Shown in pieces: positions 7,145 through 15,322 of a stretch of 35,733 bases of DNA; the stretch's first letter is position 1; the number at the start of each line of letters is the position of its first letter. Position numbers and translations under genes: made by a program. Under the pieces are notes generated by a model that saw nothing but the letters and a program-made list of their open reading frames with translations, searched no databases and had not been told where the DNA came from. Source of the DNA: CAZMOK01 sp964567785 (GTDB taxonomy: Bacteria > Bacteroidota > Bacteroidia > Bacteroidales > JAGOPY01); assembly GCA_964567785.1 (NCBI GenBank), contig CAZMOK010000027.1, positions 1 through 35,733 of the forward strand, read 5' to 3'.

Positions 7145-7174
7145 CTCAAAACTCAGATCTCAGATCTCAGATCT
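7145..7174. repeat. Heptanucleotide tandem repeat CTCAGAT
   Basis: One degenerate unit (CTCAAAA) is followed by three perfect CTCAGAT units and a partial fourth. It lies between the divergent DUF134 and purL promoters and occupies the place where a purL -33 element would be expected. Confidence 0.8.
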
Positions 7175-7189
7175 TAATTAAGTGTTTTC

Positions 7190-7198
7190 CTATCTTTG
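7190..7198 (+). promoter_or_regulatory. Putative -7 box of purL
   Basis: CTATCTTTG contains a full TAnnTTTG match, 20 bases before the purL ATG. The same nonamer precedes three other genes in the window. No -33 TTG. Confidence 0.5.
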
Positions 7199-7218
7199 CT
7201 CTTTCAAATCCCTCACCT

Positions 7219-10200
7219 ATGATCCTCTTTTTCAGAACAGGCAAATCATTGGTCTATGCAGTGGAAATAGACCACAAACCCGAAAAGTCAGAGATCGGCA
7301 AGCTTACCTGGTTGCTTGACAATGCAGGTTATGTTGAATCAGAAAGCCTGAAAGGAACGTTCACCGGGCCGCGTAGGGAAATGGTCACCCCCTGGAGCAC
7401 CAATGCAGTTGAAATAACACAGAATATGGGGATAAGCGGCATTAAAAGAATAGAAGAATTTTCTTCTGCCATATCGGAAGCCCCGGCCTATGACCCGATG
7501 CTGCAGCAGGTCTACCGGGGGCTGGACCAGCATCTGTTCACCATCGACCGCAGCCCCGATCCGGTGGTGGAAGTAAAAAATATTGCAGATTACAATGAGG
7601 AAGAGGGACTGGCATTGAGTGACGGCGAGGTGGAATACCTTAGCGAAGTAAGCAAAAAACTGGGGCGCAACCTTACCGACAGTGAAGTCTACGGGTTCGC
7701 GCAGGTGAATTCAGAGCATTGCAGGCATAAGATCTTCAACGGCACCTTCATCATCGACGGAAAAGAACAGCCTGAAACACTCTTCAGCTTCATCAAAAAA
7801 ACTTCAAAGGCAAATCCCAACAGGCTGGTTTCGGCCTATAAAGACAATGTAGCTTTTATCGAAGGTCCTGAAATAGACCAATTCTCACCGGCAAACCAGG
7901 ACAGGTCCGACTTTTTCGTCGTAAAGGACATCAAGTCTGTCATTTCGCTCAAGGCCGAAACACATAATTTTCCCACTACCGTTGAGCCTTTCAACGGGGC
8001 CTCCACCGGATCAGGAGGAGAGATCCGCGACCGGATGGCGGGAGGCAAAGGGAGCCTGCCACTGGCCGGAACAGCGGTTTATATGACCTCCTACCCGCGG
8101 ACAGAAAAAGACAGACCATGGGAATCACCTTTCAAACCAAGGAAATGGTTATACCAGAGCCCCGAAGATATCCTCATAAAAGCTTCCAACGGGGCTTCCG
8201 ATTTCGGGAATAAGTTCGGACAACCGTTGATATGCGGCAGTGTCCTCACTTTTGAACACCTTGACGGGAAAAAGGAATTTGGCTATGACAAGGTGATAAT
8301 GCTTGCCGGAGGCATAGGTTCAGGAAAAAAAGACGACAGCCTGAAAGATGAACCTCAAAAGGGTGAACGAATAATCGTCATGGGTGGCGACAACTACAGG
8401 ATCGGGATGGGGGGCGGCGCCGTTTCATCGGTTGCAACAGGTGAATATGGCAACACAATAGAGCTGAATGCTGTTCAGCGGGCCAACCCCGAAATGCAAA
8501 AAAGGGTCTACAATGCCATACGTGCACTTGCAGAAATGGACAAAAATCCTGTAACATCCATTCATGACCACGGTGCAGGCGGACACCTGAACTCCATTTC
8601 TGAACTCGTGGAAGCTACCGGGGGAAAAGTTTACATGAAGGAACTGCCTGTTGGCGACCCTACCCTTAGCGATAAGGAGATCATTGGCAATGAATCGCAG
8701 GAACGTATGGGGTTGCTGATCAGGGAGGAAGACCTGCCGCTTCTGAAACGCATTGCCGAAAGGGAAAGGGCGCCTGTTTTTGATGTGGGTACAACTACAG
8801 GCGACCAGCAATTCTCATTCATAAACAAGGAAAATAAGAAGCCCTTCGACCTTCACCTTGCCCATCTTTTTGGCAATCCTCCAAAGACTGTACTGGAAGA
8901 CAACTCTTTGCCTGTTGAATTCGATGACCCGGATTATAATCCGCTCGGACTTGAAAATTATCTCGAAACAGTTTTACAACTGGAGGCGGTTGCCTGCAAA
9001 GACTGGCTTACCAACAAGGTAGACCGGGCTGTAACCGGTAGGATAGCAAAGCAACAATGTGCAGGGACTGTCCAGTTGCCACTCAATAACCTTGGTGCTG
9101 TTGCACTCGACTACAAGGGGGAAAAAGGTATAGCTACAGCCATCGGCCATGCCCCTGTCGCAGGTTTAATAGATCCCGGGGCAGGAAGTATTTTATCAGT
9201 TGCTGAATCACTCACTAACATCATATGGGCCCCCATTGAAGAAGGATTGAAAGGTATCTCTCTCAGCGCCAACTGGATGTGGCCGGCAAGGAACAAAGGC
9301 GAAAATGCACGTCTTTATAAAGCTGTGGAAGCAATCAGTGATTTCAGCATCAGGCTTGGCATCAACATTCCCACTGGAAAAGATTCCCTGTCAATGACAC
9401 AGAAATATCCCGGCGGGAAAAAAGTATATTCACCGGGAACAGTTATAGTTTCAGCGGCAGGTCAGGTAAAAGACGTAAAGAAAATAGTGGAGCCTGTGAT
9501 CAGGCCCGATATGGATTCATACCTCCTTTACCTGGATCTTTCGAATGACGATTATAAACTCGGTGGCAGCAGTTTTGCCCAATCGCTGGGTAAGATAGGG
9601 CAAGAAGCGCCACTGGTAATGGATCCCGACTATTTTGCCACTGTTTTTGATACCATTCAGAAACTCATCGGAGAAGAAAAGATCATGGCAGGGCATGATA
9701 TCTCTGCAGGGGGAATGATAACCACACTGCTGGAAATGACCTTTGCAAGGAATGATACAGGCATGCGCCTGGACCTTGGTTCATTGCCGGTTGGAAATAC
9801 AGCTCTCGCCCTCTTTGCAGAGAACCCGGGCCTTGTACTCCAGGTTAAAGACCTGCAGGTTGTTACTTCTCTTTTTCATGAAAAAGGGATTAATTATCAT
9901 CTAATCGGAAAACCTGTTAGAGACAGGATCATCTTCATCAAGCACAATAACTTCCATTACGAGCTTAATATTGATCGGCTGAGGGATACGTGGTATAAAT
10001 CGTCGTACCTGCTCGACCGAAAGCAAAGCGGCGAAGCACACGCTGCCGAAAGGTACCGGAATTATAAAAACCTGGTACTGAATTATGATTTCCCTTCAGA
10101 TTTCAAGGGCACCTTCAAGGAATATGGAATTGATCCAGGGAGAAGGCAATCCACTGGTTTGAGAGCTGCCATTATCCGTGAGAAAGGGGTCAATGGCGAC

Positions 10201-10917
10201 AGGGAAATGGCTTATGCACTTTACCTGGCAGGATTTGATGTGAAAGATGTGCATATGACCGATCTGATCTCGGGCAGGGAAACGCTGGATGAAATCAATT
10301 TCATTGTTTTCGTGGGTGGATTCTCAAATTCTGATGTACTTGGCTCAGCTAAAGGCTGGGCAGGGGCTTTCCTTTATAATGAAAAAGCTAAAAAGGCCCT
10401 TGACAAGTTCTATTCCCGTAAGGATACACTTAGCCTGGGTGTTTGCAACGGTTGCCAGTTAATGGTTGAATTGGGGCTTGTATATCCCGGGCATGAAAAA
10501 AAGCCGAAAATGAAGCTGAACGATTCAGGGAAATTTGAATCCGGTTTCGTAAACGTCACAGTGCAGGAAAACAACTCGGTAATGCTGAAATCCCTTACAG
10601 GATCGAGGCTGGGGATATGGATCCAGCATGCAGAGGGTAACTTCGTTCTTCCTTATGAGGAGAACGTATACAACATTCCCATGAAATTCTCTTATGATGA
10701 ATTCCCGGGCAACCCGAATGGCTCGGATTACAGCACTGCTGCTATCTGTTCAGGTGACGGGAGGCACCTTGCAATGATGCCGCACCTTGAAAGGGCTTTT
10801 ATGCCCTGGCAATGGGCTAACTACCCGGGTGAAAGGACTGCCGATACAGTTTCACCCTGGATTGAAGCCTTTGTAAACGCAAAACTCTGGGTCAGTAAGA
10901 ATAAACAAGGCCGATAG
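7219..10917 (+). CDS. purL: Phosphoribosylformylglycinamidine synthase, single-chain
   Basis: Fourth step of de novo purine synthesis: ATP-dependent conversion of FGAR to FGAM with glutamine as nitrogen donor. The 1232-residue chain is the large, fused form. It carries an N-terminal PurS-like domain, the linker, two AIRS-like synthetase halves (recognisable QVNSEHCRHKIFNG and KAETHNFPTTVEPF) and a C-terminal class I glutaminase. The glutaminase triad is Cys1076 (GVCNGCQ), His1189 and Glu1191 (PHLERAF). The length is like other Bacteroidota PurL and slightly shorter than the 1295 residues of E. coli. Its 3' end overlaps the convergent barrel gene by 26 bases. No other pur gene or PurR-like site is visible nearby. 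Confidence 0.97.
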   Translation: MILFFRTGKSLVYAVEIDHKPEKSEIGKLTWLLDNAGYVESESLKGTFTGPRREMVTPWSTNAVEITQNMGISGIKRIEEFSSAISEAPAYDPMLQQVYRGLDQHLFTIDRSPDPVVEVKNIADYNEEEGLALSDGEVEYLSEVSKKLGRNLTDSEVYGFAQVNSEHCRHKIFNGTFIIDGKEQPETLFSFIKKTSKANPNRLVSAYKDNVAFIEGPEIDQFSPANQDRSDFFVVKDIKSVISLKAETHNFPTTVEPFNGASTGSGGEIRDRMAGGKGSLPLAGTAVYMTSYPRTEKDRPWESPFKPRKWLYQSPEDILIKASNGASDFGNKFGQPLICGSVLTFEHLDGKKEFGYDKVIMLAGGIGSGKKDDSLKDEPQKGERIIVMGGDNYRIGMGGGAVSSVATGEYGNTIELNAVQRANPEMQKRVYNAIRALAEMDKNPVTSIHDHGAGGHLNSISELVEATGGKVYMKELPVGDPTLSDKEIIGNESQERMGLLIREEDLPLLKRIAERERAPVFDVGTTTGDQQFSFINKENKKPFDLHLAHLFGNPPKTVLEDNSLPVEFDDPDYNPLGLENYLETVLQLEAVACKDWLTNKVDRAVTGRIAKQQCAGTVQLPLNNLGAVALDYKGEKGIATAIGHAPVAGLIDPGAGSILSVAESLTNIIWAPIEEGLKGISLSANWMWPARNKGENARLYKAVEAISDFSIRLGINIPTGKDSLSMTQKYPGGKKVYSPGTVIVSAAGQVKDVKKIVEPVIRPDMDSYLLYLDLSNDDYKLGGSSFAQSLGKIGQEAPLVMDPDYFATVFDTIQKLIGEEKIMAGHDISAGGMITTLLEMTFARNDTGMRLDLGSLPVGNTALALFAENPGLVLQVKDLQVVTSLFHEKGINYHLIGKPVRDRIIFIKHNNFHYELNIDRLRDTWYKSSYLLDRKQSGEAHAAERYRNYKNLVLNYDFPSDFKGTFKEYGIDPGRRQSTGLRAAIIREKGVNGDREMAYALYLAGFDVKDVHMTDLISGRETLDEINFIVFVGGFSNSDVLGSAKGWAGAFLYNEKAKKALDKFYSRKDTLSLGVCNGCQLMVELGLVYPGHEKKPKMKLNDSGKFESGFVNVTVQENNSVMLKSLTGSRLGIWIQHAEGNFVLPYEENVYNIPMKFSYDEFPGNPNGSDYSTAAICSGDGRHLAMMPHLERAFMPWQWANYPGERTADTVSPWIEAFVNAKLWVSKNKQGR

Positions 10918-11575
10918 AGATATCGATAAACATGGTATTGTCCTGCTCATTATCGTTGTATGTCAGGTAATTGAACCTGCCCTTGATCTGCGCCCCCCAT
11001 TCTGCCATGTCGCCAAAAGGAATGATCGCCCCCACTTCCGGGGTAAGGCCGAAATTCCATTTCTTTTCTTCAAATACATAAAACCCTATCTCCCTTCGTT
11101 TTTCATTGTAGCTGGTACCGATGCTCAGGCCTGCAAAAGGCTGTATGAAGGCATCAGGCAGGAAATAGTAATGGGCAACAACCCTAAGGGGTACGCTGTA
11201 GTAATAATTGAATATCGAAGAAGTGAGGGATCCGCCGTCAAATAAATAGGTATCCCTGTCGAACTCTTCATAAAAGGCATACCAGCCAACTGACCCTCCA
11301 ATGGCCAGATTGTCATTTATCACACCCTTTAATTCAAAATGCCATCCCCTGTAACCGGGTTCTGAAATAAAGTCACTAAACTCCCCTACCGGGAAGCTGG
11401 CATTGTATTCAATACTGAAGAGGCCTCTTTCGAGAAACCTGTTGTTAATTGCAGCCGGTTCACGTGATTCGACCATCATACTTTTGCTCAGGTCTGTTTC
11501 CGGTACAGAAATATCCTGGGCAGTCAAACTAAAGACCAAGGCAAATATGAATGTAGCTGTTAATATCGTTTTCAT
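10892..11575 (-). CDS. Outer-membrane beta-barrel protein
   Basis: A 227-residue exported protein. The signal peptide covers about residues 1-19, ending SLTAQ. The mature part alternates polar and aromatic residues in strands, with turns such as GYRGWHFELKG and IQPFAGLSIGTSYN, as in the eight-stranded OmpA/OmpX/OmpW-like barrel families. It ends in an aromatic residue (VYSY), as barrels usually do. An A/G-rich ribosome site with AAGGAG lies before the ATG. It follows the DUF4136 lipoprotein by 24 bases on the same strand, so the two probably form an envelope operon. Substrate or role unknown. Confidence 0.8.
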   Translation of the reverse strand: MKTILTATFIFALVFSLTAQDISVPETDLSKSMMVESREPAAINNRFLERGLFSIEYNASFPVGEFSDFISEPGYRGWHFELKGVINDNLAIGGSVGWYAFYEEFDRDTYLFDGGSLTSSIFNYYYSVPLRVVAHYYFLPDAFIQPFAGLSIGTSYNEKRREIGFYVFEEKKWNFGLTPEVGAIIPFGDMAEWGAQIKGRFNYLTYNDNEQDNTMFIDISIGLVYSY

Positions 11576-11599
11576 TTTCCTTTTCTCCTTAATTGGGTT

Positions 11600-12322
11600 T
11601 TAATTACTTAGATAGGGTGAGTTCTCAAAGGCTTCGTTGATACCTCTCACGGCCCTGTCTTCGTTATATTCCGTGGTGCTGCCCAAAATACCGGTAATAT
11701 TTGCCTGCCAGCGGAAATATACGGTCGGGAAATCCTCAGGTGGTATCTCTTCCAGTTCCTCTTCTGTTTTTCCTTCAATAAATTCCTGGTACTCCCTCAC
11801 CGAAGCCCCATCGGCCATTTCAATGAGCACAGTACCTGTTTGATGCTGATAAACCTGGTAACCCCAGGGATAGGAACCATACCATGGATCCCACCAGCCA
11901 CCGTACCAGTACCAGTAATCGGGATAGTATCCCCACCAGCCGGGTGAACTGACAATGGTGGTTGTATTCACAAATGTGGCAACCAGGTTGACACCGAAAT
12001 CGTAGTTGTCGTCCTGGGTAACCTCCGTATAACCAATATCTTTAAACTTTTGGGCCACATAATTCCTGATTTTATCACTTGTACCTCCCGGCTCAAAAAA
12101 TTCTTCCTTCTGTTCCTTTGTCAGGTAATTTGTGATAAGACCTACGGAATCCCTTACAGTAAAGGTGTTGTAGGGCCCGAAATCAAATTCTGTGTCGTAA
12201 TAGGTCAGTGTGATATCCAGCTCATCCAGATAAACGCTGTCATTTGTTTTGAAACATGAGGTAAGAAATACCCCGGCAATCATAACAGTTGCTAATGCCC
12301 TAAAAATAAAGCGATAATTCAT
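11600..12322 (-). CDS. DUF4136 domain lipoprotein
   Basis: A 240-residue predicted lipoprotein. The lipobox is FLTSC with the acylated Cys at 23. The DUF4136 region begins near residue 40 (YDTEFDFGPYNTF) and continues with the TKEQKEEF and VAQKFKDIGY segments typical of the family. A Trp/Tyr/Gly/Pro-rich insert covers about residues 124-155. DUF4136 proteins have no known biochemical activity. It is co-oriented with and 24 bases upstream of the barrel gene. A TATATTTG promoter box lies at 12374-12367. Confidence 0.85.
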   Translation of the reverse strand: MNYRFIFRALATVMIAGVFLTSCFKTNDSVYLDELDITLTYYDTEFDFGPYNTFTVRDSVGLITNYLTKEQKEEFFEPGGTSDKIRNYVAQKFKDIGYTEVTQDDNYDFGVNLVATFVNTTTIVSSPGWWGYYPDYWYWYGGWWDPWYGSYPWGYQVYQHQTGTVLIEMADGASVREYQEFIEGKTEEELEEIPPEDFPTVYFRWQANITGILGSTTEYNEDRAVRGINEAFENSPYLSN

Positions 12323-12366
12323 AATTAGGTTCTTTATTATTTATTAAGATCAATTAAATTTAATGG

Positions 12367-12374
12367 CAAATATA
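12367..12374 (-). promoter_or_regulatory. -7 box of the DUF4136/barrel operon
   Basis: TATATTTG on the minus strand, 44 bases upstream of the DUF4136 ATG. No TTG at the expected -33 distance. Confidence 0.45.
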
Positions 12375-12418
12375 GTTCATTACAGGGATACCTGTTTAAT
12401 ATCAATTATAAATGTTTC

Positions 12419-12432
12419 TATCTAGTTAGATA
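12419..12432. promoter_or_regulatory. Inverted repeat in the DUF4136 / msrBA divergent region
   Basis: TATCTA and TAGATA flank a GT centre, a perfect 6+2+6 dyad. It lies about 45 bp upstream of the DUF4136 -7 box and about 100 bp before msrBA. It could be an operator, but it is short and A/T-rich, so chance is possible. I found no TAnnTTTG box for msrBA. Confidence 0.25.
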
Positions 12433-12528
12433 AATACACACCATATTTACCGGAATTACGTTAAAATATTACCGGCAGAACTAAACAAAAAACTTCATAA
12501 ACGGTTTAATACTAAAGAATTAATACTA

Positions 12529-13470
12529 ATGAAGAACTTTTTTCCAATACTGGCTCTCATAACACTTTTAACCCCAATAATTACGGTCTCTCAAAATATG
12601 GAAAACGAAAAATACAACCTGCTTACTCCTGAGGAGGAATATGTTATACTTAACAAAGGAACTGAAATGCCCTGGTCGGGTGAATTTGTCAATCATAAAG
12701 AAGAAGGGACATATACCTGTAAGAGATGTGATGCCCCCCTTTTTGAGTCGGACGACAAATTTGATTCACATTGCGGCTGGCCGAGCTTTGACGACGAAAT
12801 TGAAGGTGCGGTAAAACATGTACCGGATGCCGACGGCATAAGGACTGAGATAGTCTGTGCCAACTGTGGTGGGCACCTTGGTCATGTTTTTAAAGGTGAA
12901 GGTTTTACACCGAAGAACACTCGTCATTGCGTCAATTCTATCTCCATGAGCTTTGTCCCTGAATCTCAGGCTAAGGAACCCGAAAAGGAAGTCGGCCGGG
13001 CAATTTTTGCAGCAGGTTGCTTCTGGGGTGTTGAACATTACTTTAAAACACTGGAAGGTGTTAAATCCACCCAGGTGGGCTACACCGGCGGCCACGTCAA
13101 AGATCCGTCCTACGAGGAAGTCTGCAGCAAAACAACAGGCCATGCCGAAGCCCTTGAAGTTGAATATGATCCGGATAAGATCACATTTGAGGAACTTGCC
13201 AGGTTCTTTTTCGAGATACATGATCCTACCCAGGTTGACCGCCAGGGCCCCGATGTCGGTGAGCAATATCGTTCTGAGATTTTCTACATTGATGAAAATC
13301 AGAAAAAGGTATCTGAAAAGCTCATAAAAATACTTGAGGAAAAGGGGTTGGATATAGCAACCAAATTAACCCCTGCAACGGAATTTTACCCTGCTGAGAA
13401 CTATCACCAGGACTATTACGACAAAACAGGAGGCGTTCCTTACTGTCATACCTATACGAAAAGGTTCTGA
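12529..13470 (+). CDS. msrBA: Exported bifunctional methionine sulfoxide reductase MsrB-MsrA
   Basis: Repairs both stereoisomers of methionine sulfoxide in proteins. Residues 1-22 form a signal peptide, so it probably acts in the periplasm. The MsrB domain (about 28-145) has zinc ligands CKRC (64, 67) and CANC (110, 113) and the catalytic Cys134 in RHCVNS. The MsrA domain (about 155-310) has catalytic Cys164 in GCFWG and a C-terminal Cys306 that may be the resolving residue. The order B then A is opposite to the Neisseria A-B fusion order. The first ATG was chosen because it includes the signal peptide. The internal Met24 would give a cytoplasmic form. It is a single gene, divergent from the DUF4136 lipoprotein. 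Confidence 0.95.
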   Translation: MKNFFPILALITLLTPIITVSQNMENEKYNLLTPEEEYVILNKGTEMPWSGEFVNHKEEGTYTCKRCDAPLFESDDKFDSHCGWPSFDDEIEGAVKHVPDADGIRTEIVCANCGGHLGHVFKGEGFTPKNTRHCVNSISMSFVPESQAKEPEKEVGRAIFAAGCFWGVEHYFKTLEGVKSTQVGYTGGHVKDPSYEEVCSKTTGHAEALEVEYDPDKITFEELARFFFEIHDPTQVDRQGPDVGEQYRSEIFYIDENQKKVSEKLIKILEEKGLDIATKLTPATEFYPAENYHQDYYDKTGGVPYCHTYTKRF

Positions 13471-13472
13471 TA

Positions 13473-13485
13473 GAGACGACGTCTC
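13473..13485. repeat. Palindrome GAGACGACGTCTC, first copy of a paired element
   Basis: GAGACG and CGTCTC around a central A form a perfect dyad, two bases after the msrBA stop. The 11-mer GAGACGACGTC recurs at 13625-13635, so the two copies flank the intergenic region. An A/T dyad, AACTTTTTTCAAAAAAGTT, lies between them at 13497-13515. Confidence 0.55.
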
Positions 13486-13611
13486 ATTTTTTGCAAAACT
13501 TTTTTCAAAAAAGTTCCGGCTTAGATTTGTCATTGCTCCCATCTGCTTAATTTCCAAGCTGTACTTGATAACTTTTTGTCAAGACAATATAGTTACATAA
13601 TTCAATGTTAT

Positions 13612-13619
13612 TATATTTG
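13612..13619 (+). promoter_or_regulatory. -7 box of the DUF1800/DUF1501 operon
   Basis: TATATTTG, full match to TAnnTTTG, 27 bases before the DUF1800 ATG. No -33 TTG. Confidence 0.45.
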
Positions 13620-13622
13620 ATT

Positions 13623-13637
13623 GGGAGACGACGTCCC
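13623..13637. repeat. Second copy of the GAGACGACGTC element
   Basis: GGGAGACGACGTCCC contains the same 11-mer as 13473-13483, in the same orientation and 152 bp downstream. It falls in the leader of the DUF1800 gene, ten bases before its ATG. Confidence 0.5.
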
Positions 13638-13646
13638 TGGTGAAAT

Positions 13647-15311
13647 ATGGCATCCTTAGATCCCATTACAGGTCCACTGGGTAAGCAAAAAGCTGCCCAA
13701 TTGCTTGAAAGGTCAACTTTTGGCCCAACCAGGCAGGAAGTTAGCTCTTTTGCAGAAAAAGATGCCGAAGAGGCTTTAAACATCCTCTTTACTGAGCAAC
13801 CGCTCCCCGATCCCCCAGTCGATCCGGCAACAGGTGAGCCATGGGTAAATCCAAAACCAGGGCCGGAGAACAGCGATGTAAATGACCTGATAGCCTATTT
13901 CATTGGCTGGCATATTGAACAGATGCGCAAGGAAACTACAAATTCCAGGGAAAAACTGACTTATTTCCTGCATACGCACCTGCCCGTTTCAAGATCAAAG
14001 GTACAATCAAGCACTGCCATATACTACCAGAACCAGCTATACAGGCATTATGCCTTTAAAAGCTTCAGGCAGCTTTTTAAAAAAGTGGTCTATGATAATG
14101 CTATGCTGGTATATATCGACAATTTCCTCAACACGGCCGAAAATCCCAACGAGAATTTTGCCCGTGAAATGTTTGAGCTCTATACCATCGGCAAAGGTCC
14201 GCAGATAGCGCCGGGCGACTACACACATTTTACTGAGCAGGACATCAAGGAGGCGGCACGGGTACTCACCGGTTACATCTACGACCAGGAATTCCTTACT
14301 TATCATGAAGACCTTCTTCCGGAAATAAAAATAGCCCGGGGAAAGATCTTTACCTGGGGGTCGGACGAACTTGCAATACTGCATGACGCAGGTGAAAAGA
14401 CTTTCAGTGAAAAATTCGGGAACAGGGTTATTAAACCCGGTGAGATCCTCTATGAATATGCCACAGGTGATGCAGCCCTGGGCGAACTTGATGAGCTGAT
14501 CGATATGATCTTTCAAAAAGATGAAACGGCCAGGTTCCTCTGCAGGAAATTATACCGTTTCTTTGTTTATTATAAAATAGACGACGAAATAGAACAGGAC
14601 ATAATTGAGCCCCTTGCGCAAACAATGCGGGAGAATAATTACGAGGTGAAACCTGTTCTTGAGAGGCTTTTCCGCAGCAAGCATTTTTATGATGCCGACA
14701 ATACAAGCACTCAGGACGATCATGCAGGTGCACTTATCAGGTCGCCCATCGAAAACCTGATCAAGATATTCCGCTTCTTTGAGATTGATATGCCTGACAA
14801 TCCGCACAAGCTCTACGATGATTCCTATAAGAATATCATTCTCGGCTACCTGTATGTAATGGGTATCAATTTTTACGATCCACCGGATGTAGCGGGCTAC
14901 CCCGCTTATTTCCAGCCTCCCTCATATAACAGGAACTGGATAACCCCTACAAATCTTGCTTTCAGGTATTACCTTATCCTGCCATTGCTGGATGGTGTGA
15001 AAAATCCCGAAAATGAGCTGCTTTTCAGGCTGGATATTCTCTACTGGGTGGAAAATTCAGGTAACATAAGCAATCCATCTGATGCATCAACCCTTGTAAA
15101 TGAATTGTCAGGGTATCTTTTTGTATCCGAGCTGCCCCCTGAAAGGCTGGATTTTTTTCTCAGCAGTATTTTTCTCGACGGATTCCCCGCTTATTACTGG
15201 ACGAACGAATGGAACAATTACCTCAGTTCAGGCAATGATGGAGTGGTTAGGTTCCTGCTGACAAAACTATTGGTGGCACTTGTGCAATCGCCCGAGATGC
15301 AACTATCCTAA
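13647..15311 (+). CDS. DUF1800 domain protein
   Basis: A 554-residue protein of unknown activity. It begins MASLDPITGPLGKQKAAQLL, followed by the RSTFGPT segment usual for the Bacteroidota members. The family hallmark NENFAREMFELYTIG lies near residue 170, followed by a KEAARVLTGY motif. There is no signal peptide, although its partner DUF1501 protein is exported. DUF1800 and DUF1501 genes are paired across many phyla (family knowledge). Here the DUF1501 ATG lies 11 bases after the DUF1800 stop. The absence of a signal suggests either a cytoplasmic role or co-export with the folded Tat substrate (inference). Confidence 0.9.
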   Translation: MASLDPITGPLGKQKAAQLLERSTFGPTRQEVSSFAEKDAEEALNILFTEQPLPDPPVDPATGEPWVNPKPGPENSDVNDLIAYFIGWHIEQMRKETTNSREKLTYFLHTHLPVSRSKVQSSTAIYYQNQLYRHYAFKSFRQLFKKVVYDNAMLVYIDNFLNTAENPNENFAREMFELYTIGKGPQIAPGDYTHFTEQDIKEAARVLTGYIYDQEFLTYHEDLLPEIKIARGKIFTWGSDELAILHDAGEKTFSEKFGNRVIKPGEILYEYATGDAALGELDELIDMIFQKDETARFLCRKLYRFFVYYKIDDEIEQDIIEPLAQTMRENNYEVKPVLERLFRSKHFYDADNTSTQDDHAGALIRSPIENLIKIFRFFEIDMPDNPHKLYDDSYKNIILGYLYVMGINFYDPPDVAGYPAYFQPPSYNRNWITPTNLAFRYYLILPLLDGVKNPENELLFRLDILYWVENSGNISNPSDASTLVNELSGYLFVSELPPERLDFFLSSIFLDGFPAYYWTNEWNNYLSSGNDGVVRFLLTKLLVALVQSPEMQLS

Positions 15312-15322
15312 ATGCGTTGAAG

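Noticed and set aside
12766..13266. 166-codon minus-strand frame opposite msrBA
   Set aside because: The plus-strand frame carries all MsrB and MsrA motifs. The antisense translation shows no family features.
13497..13515. Intrinsic terminator after msrBA
   Set aside because: The dyad AACTTTTTTCAAAAAAGTT is nearly all A/T with a one-base loop, too weak and tight for a standard terminator hairpin.
14037..14516. 159-codon minus-strand frame opposite the DUF1800 gene
   Set aside because: Antisense shadow of a conserved coding region, with no promoter or ribosome site.
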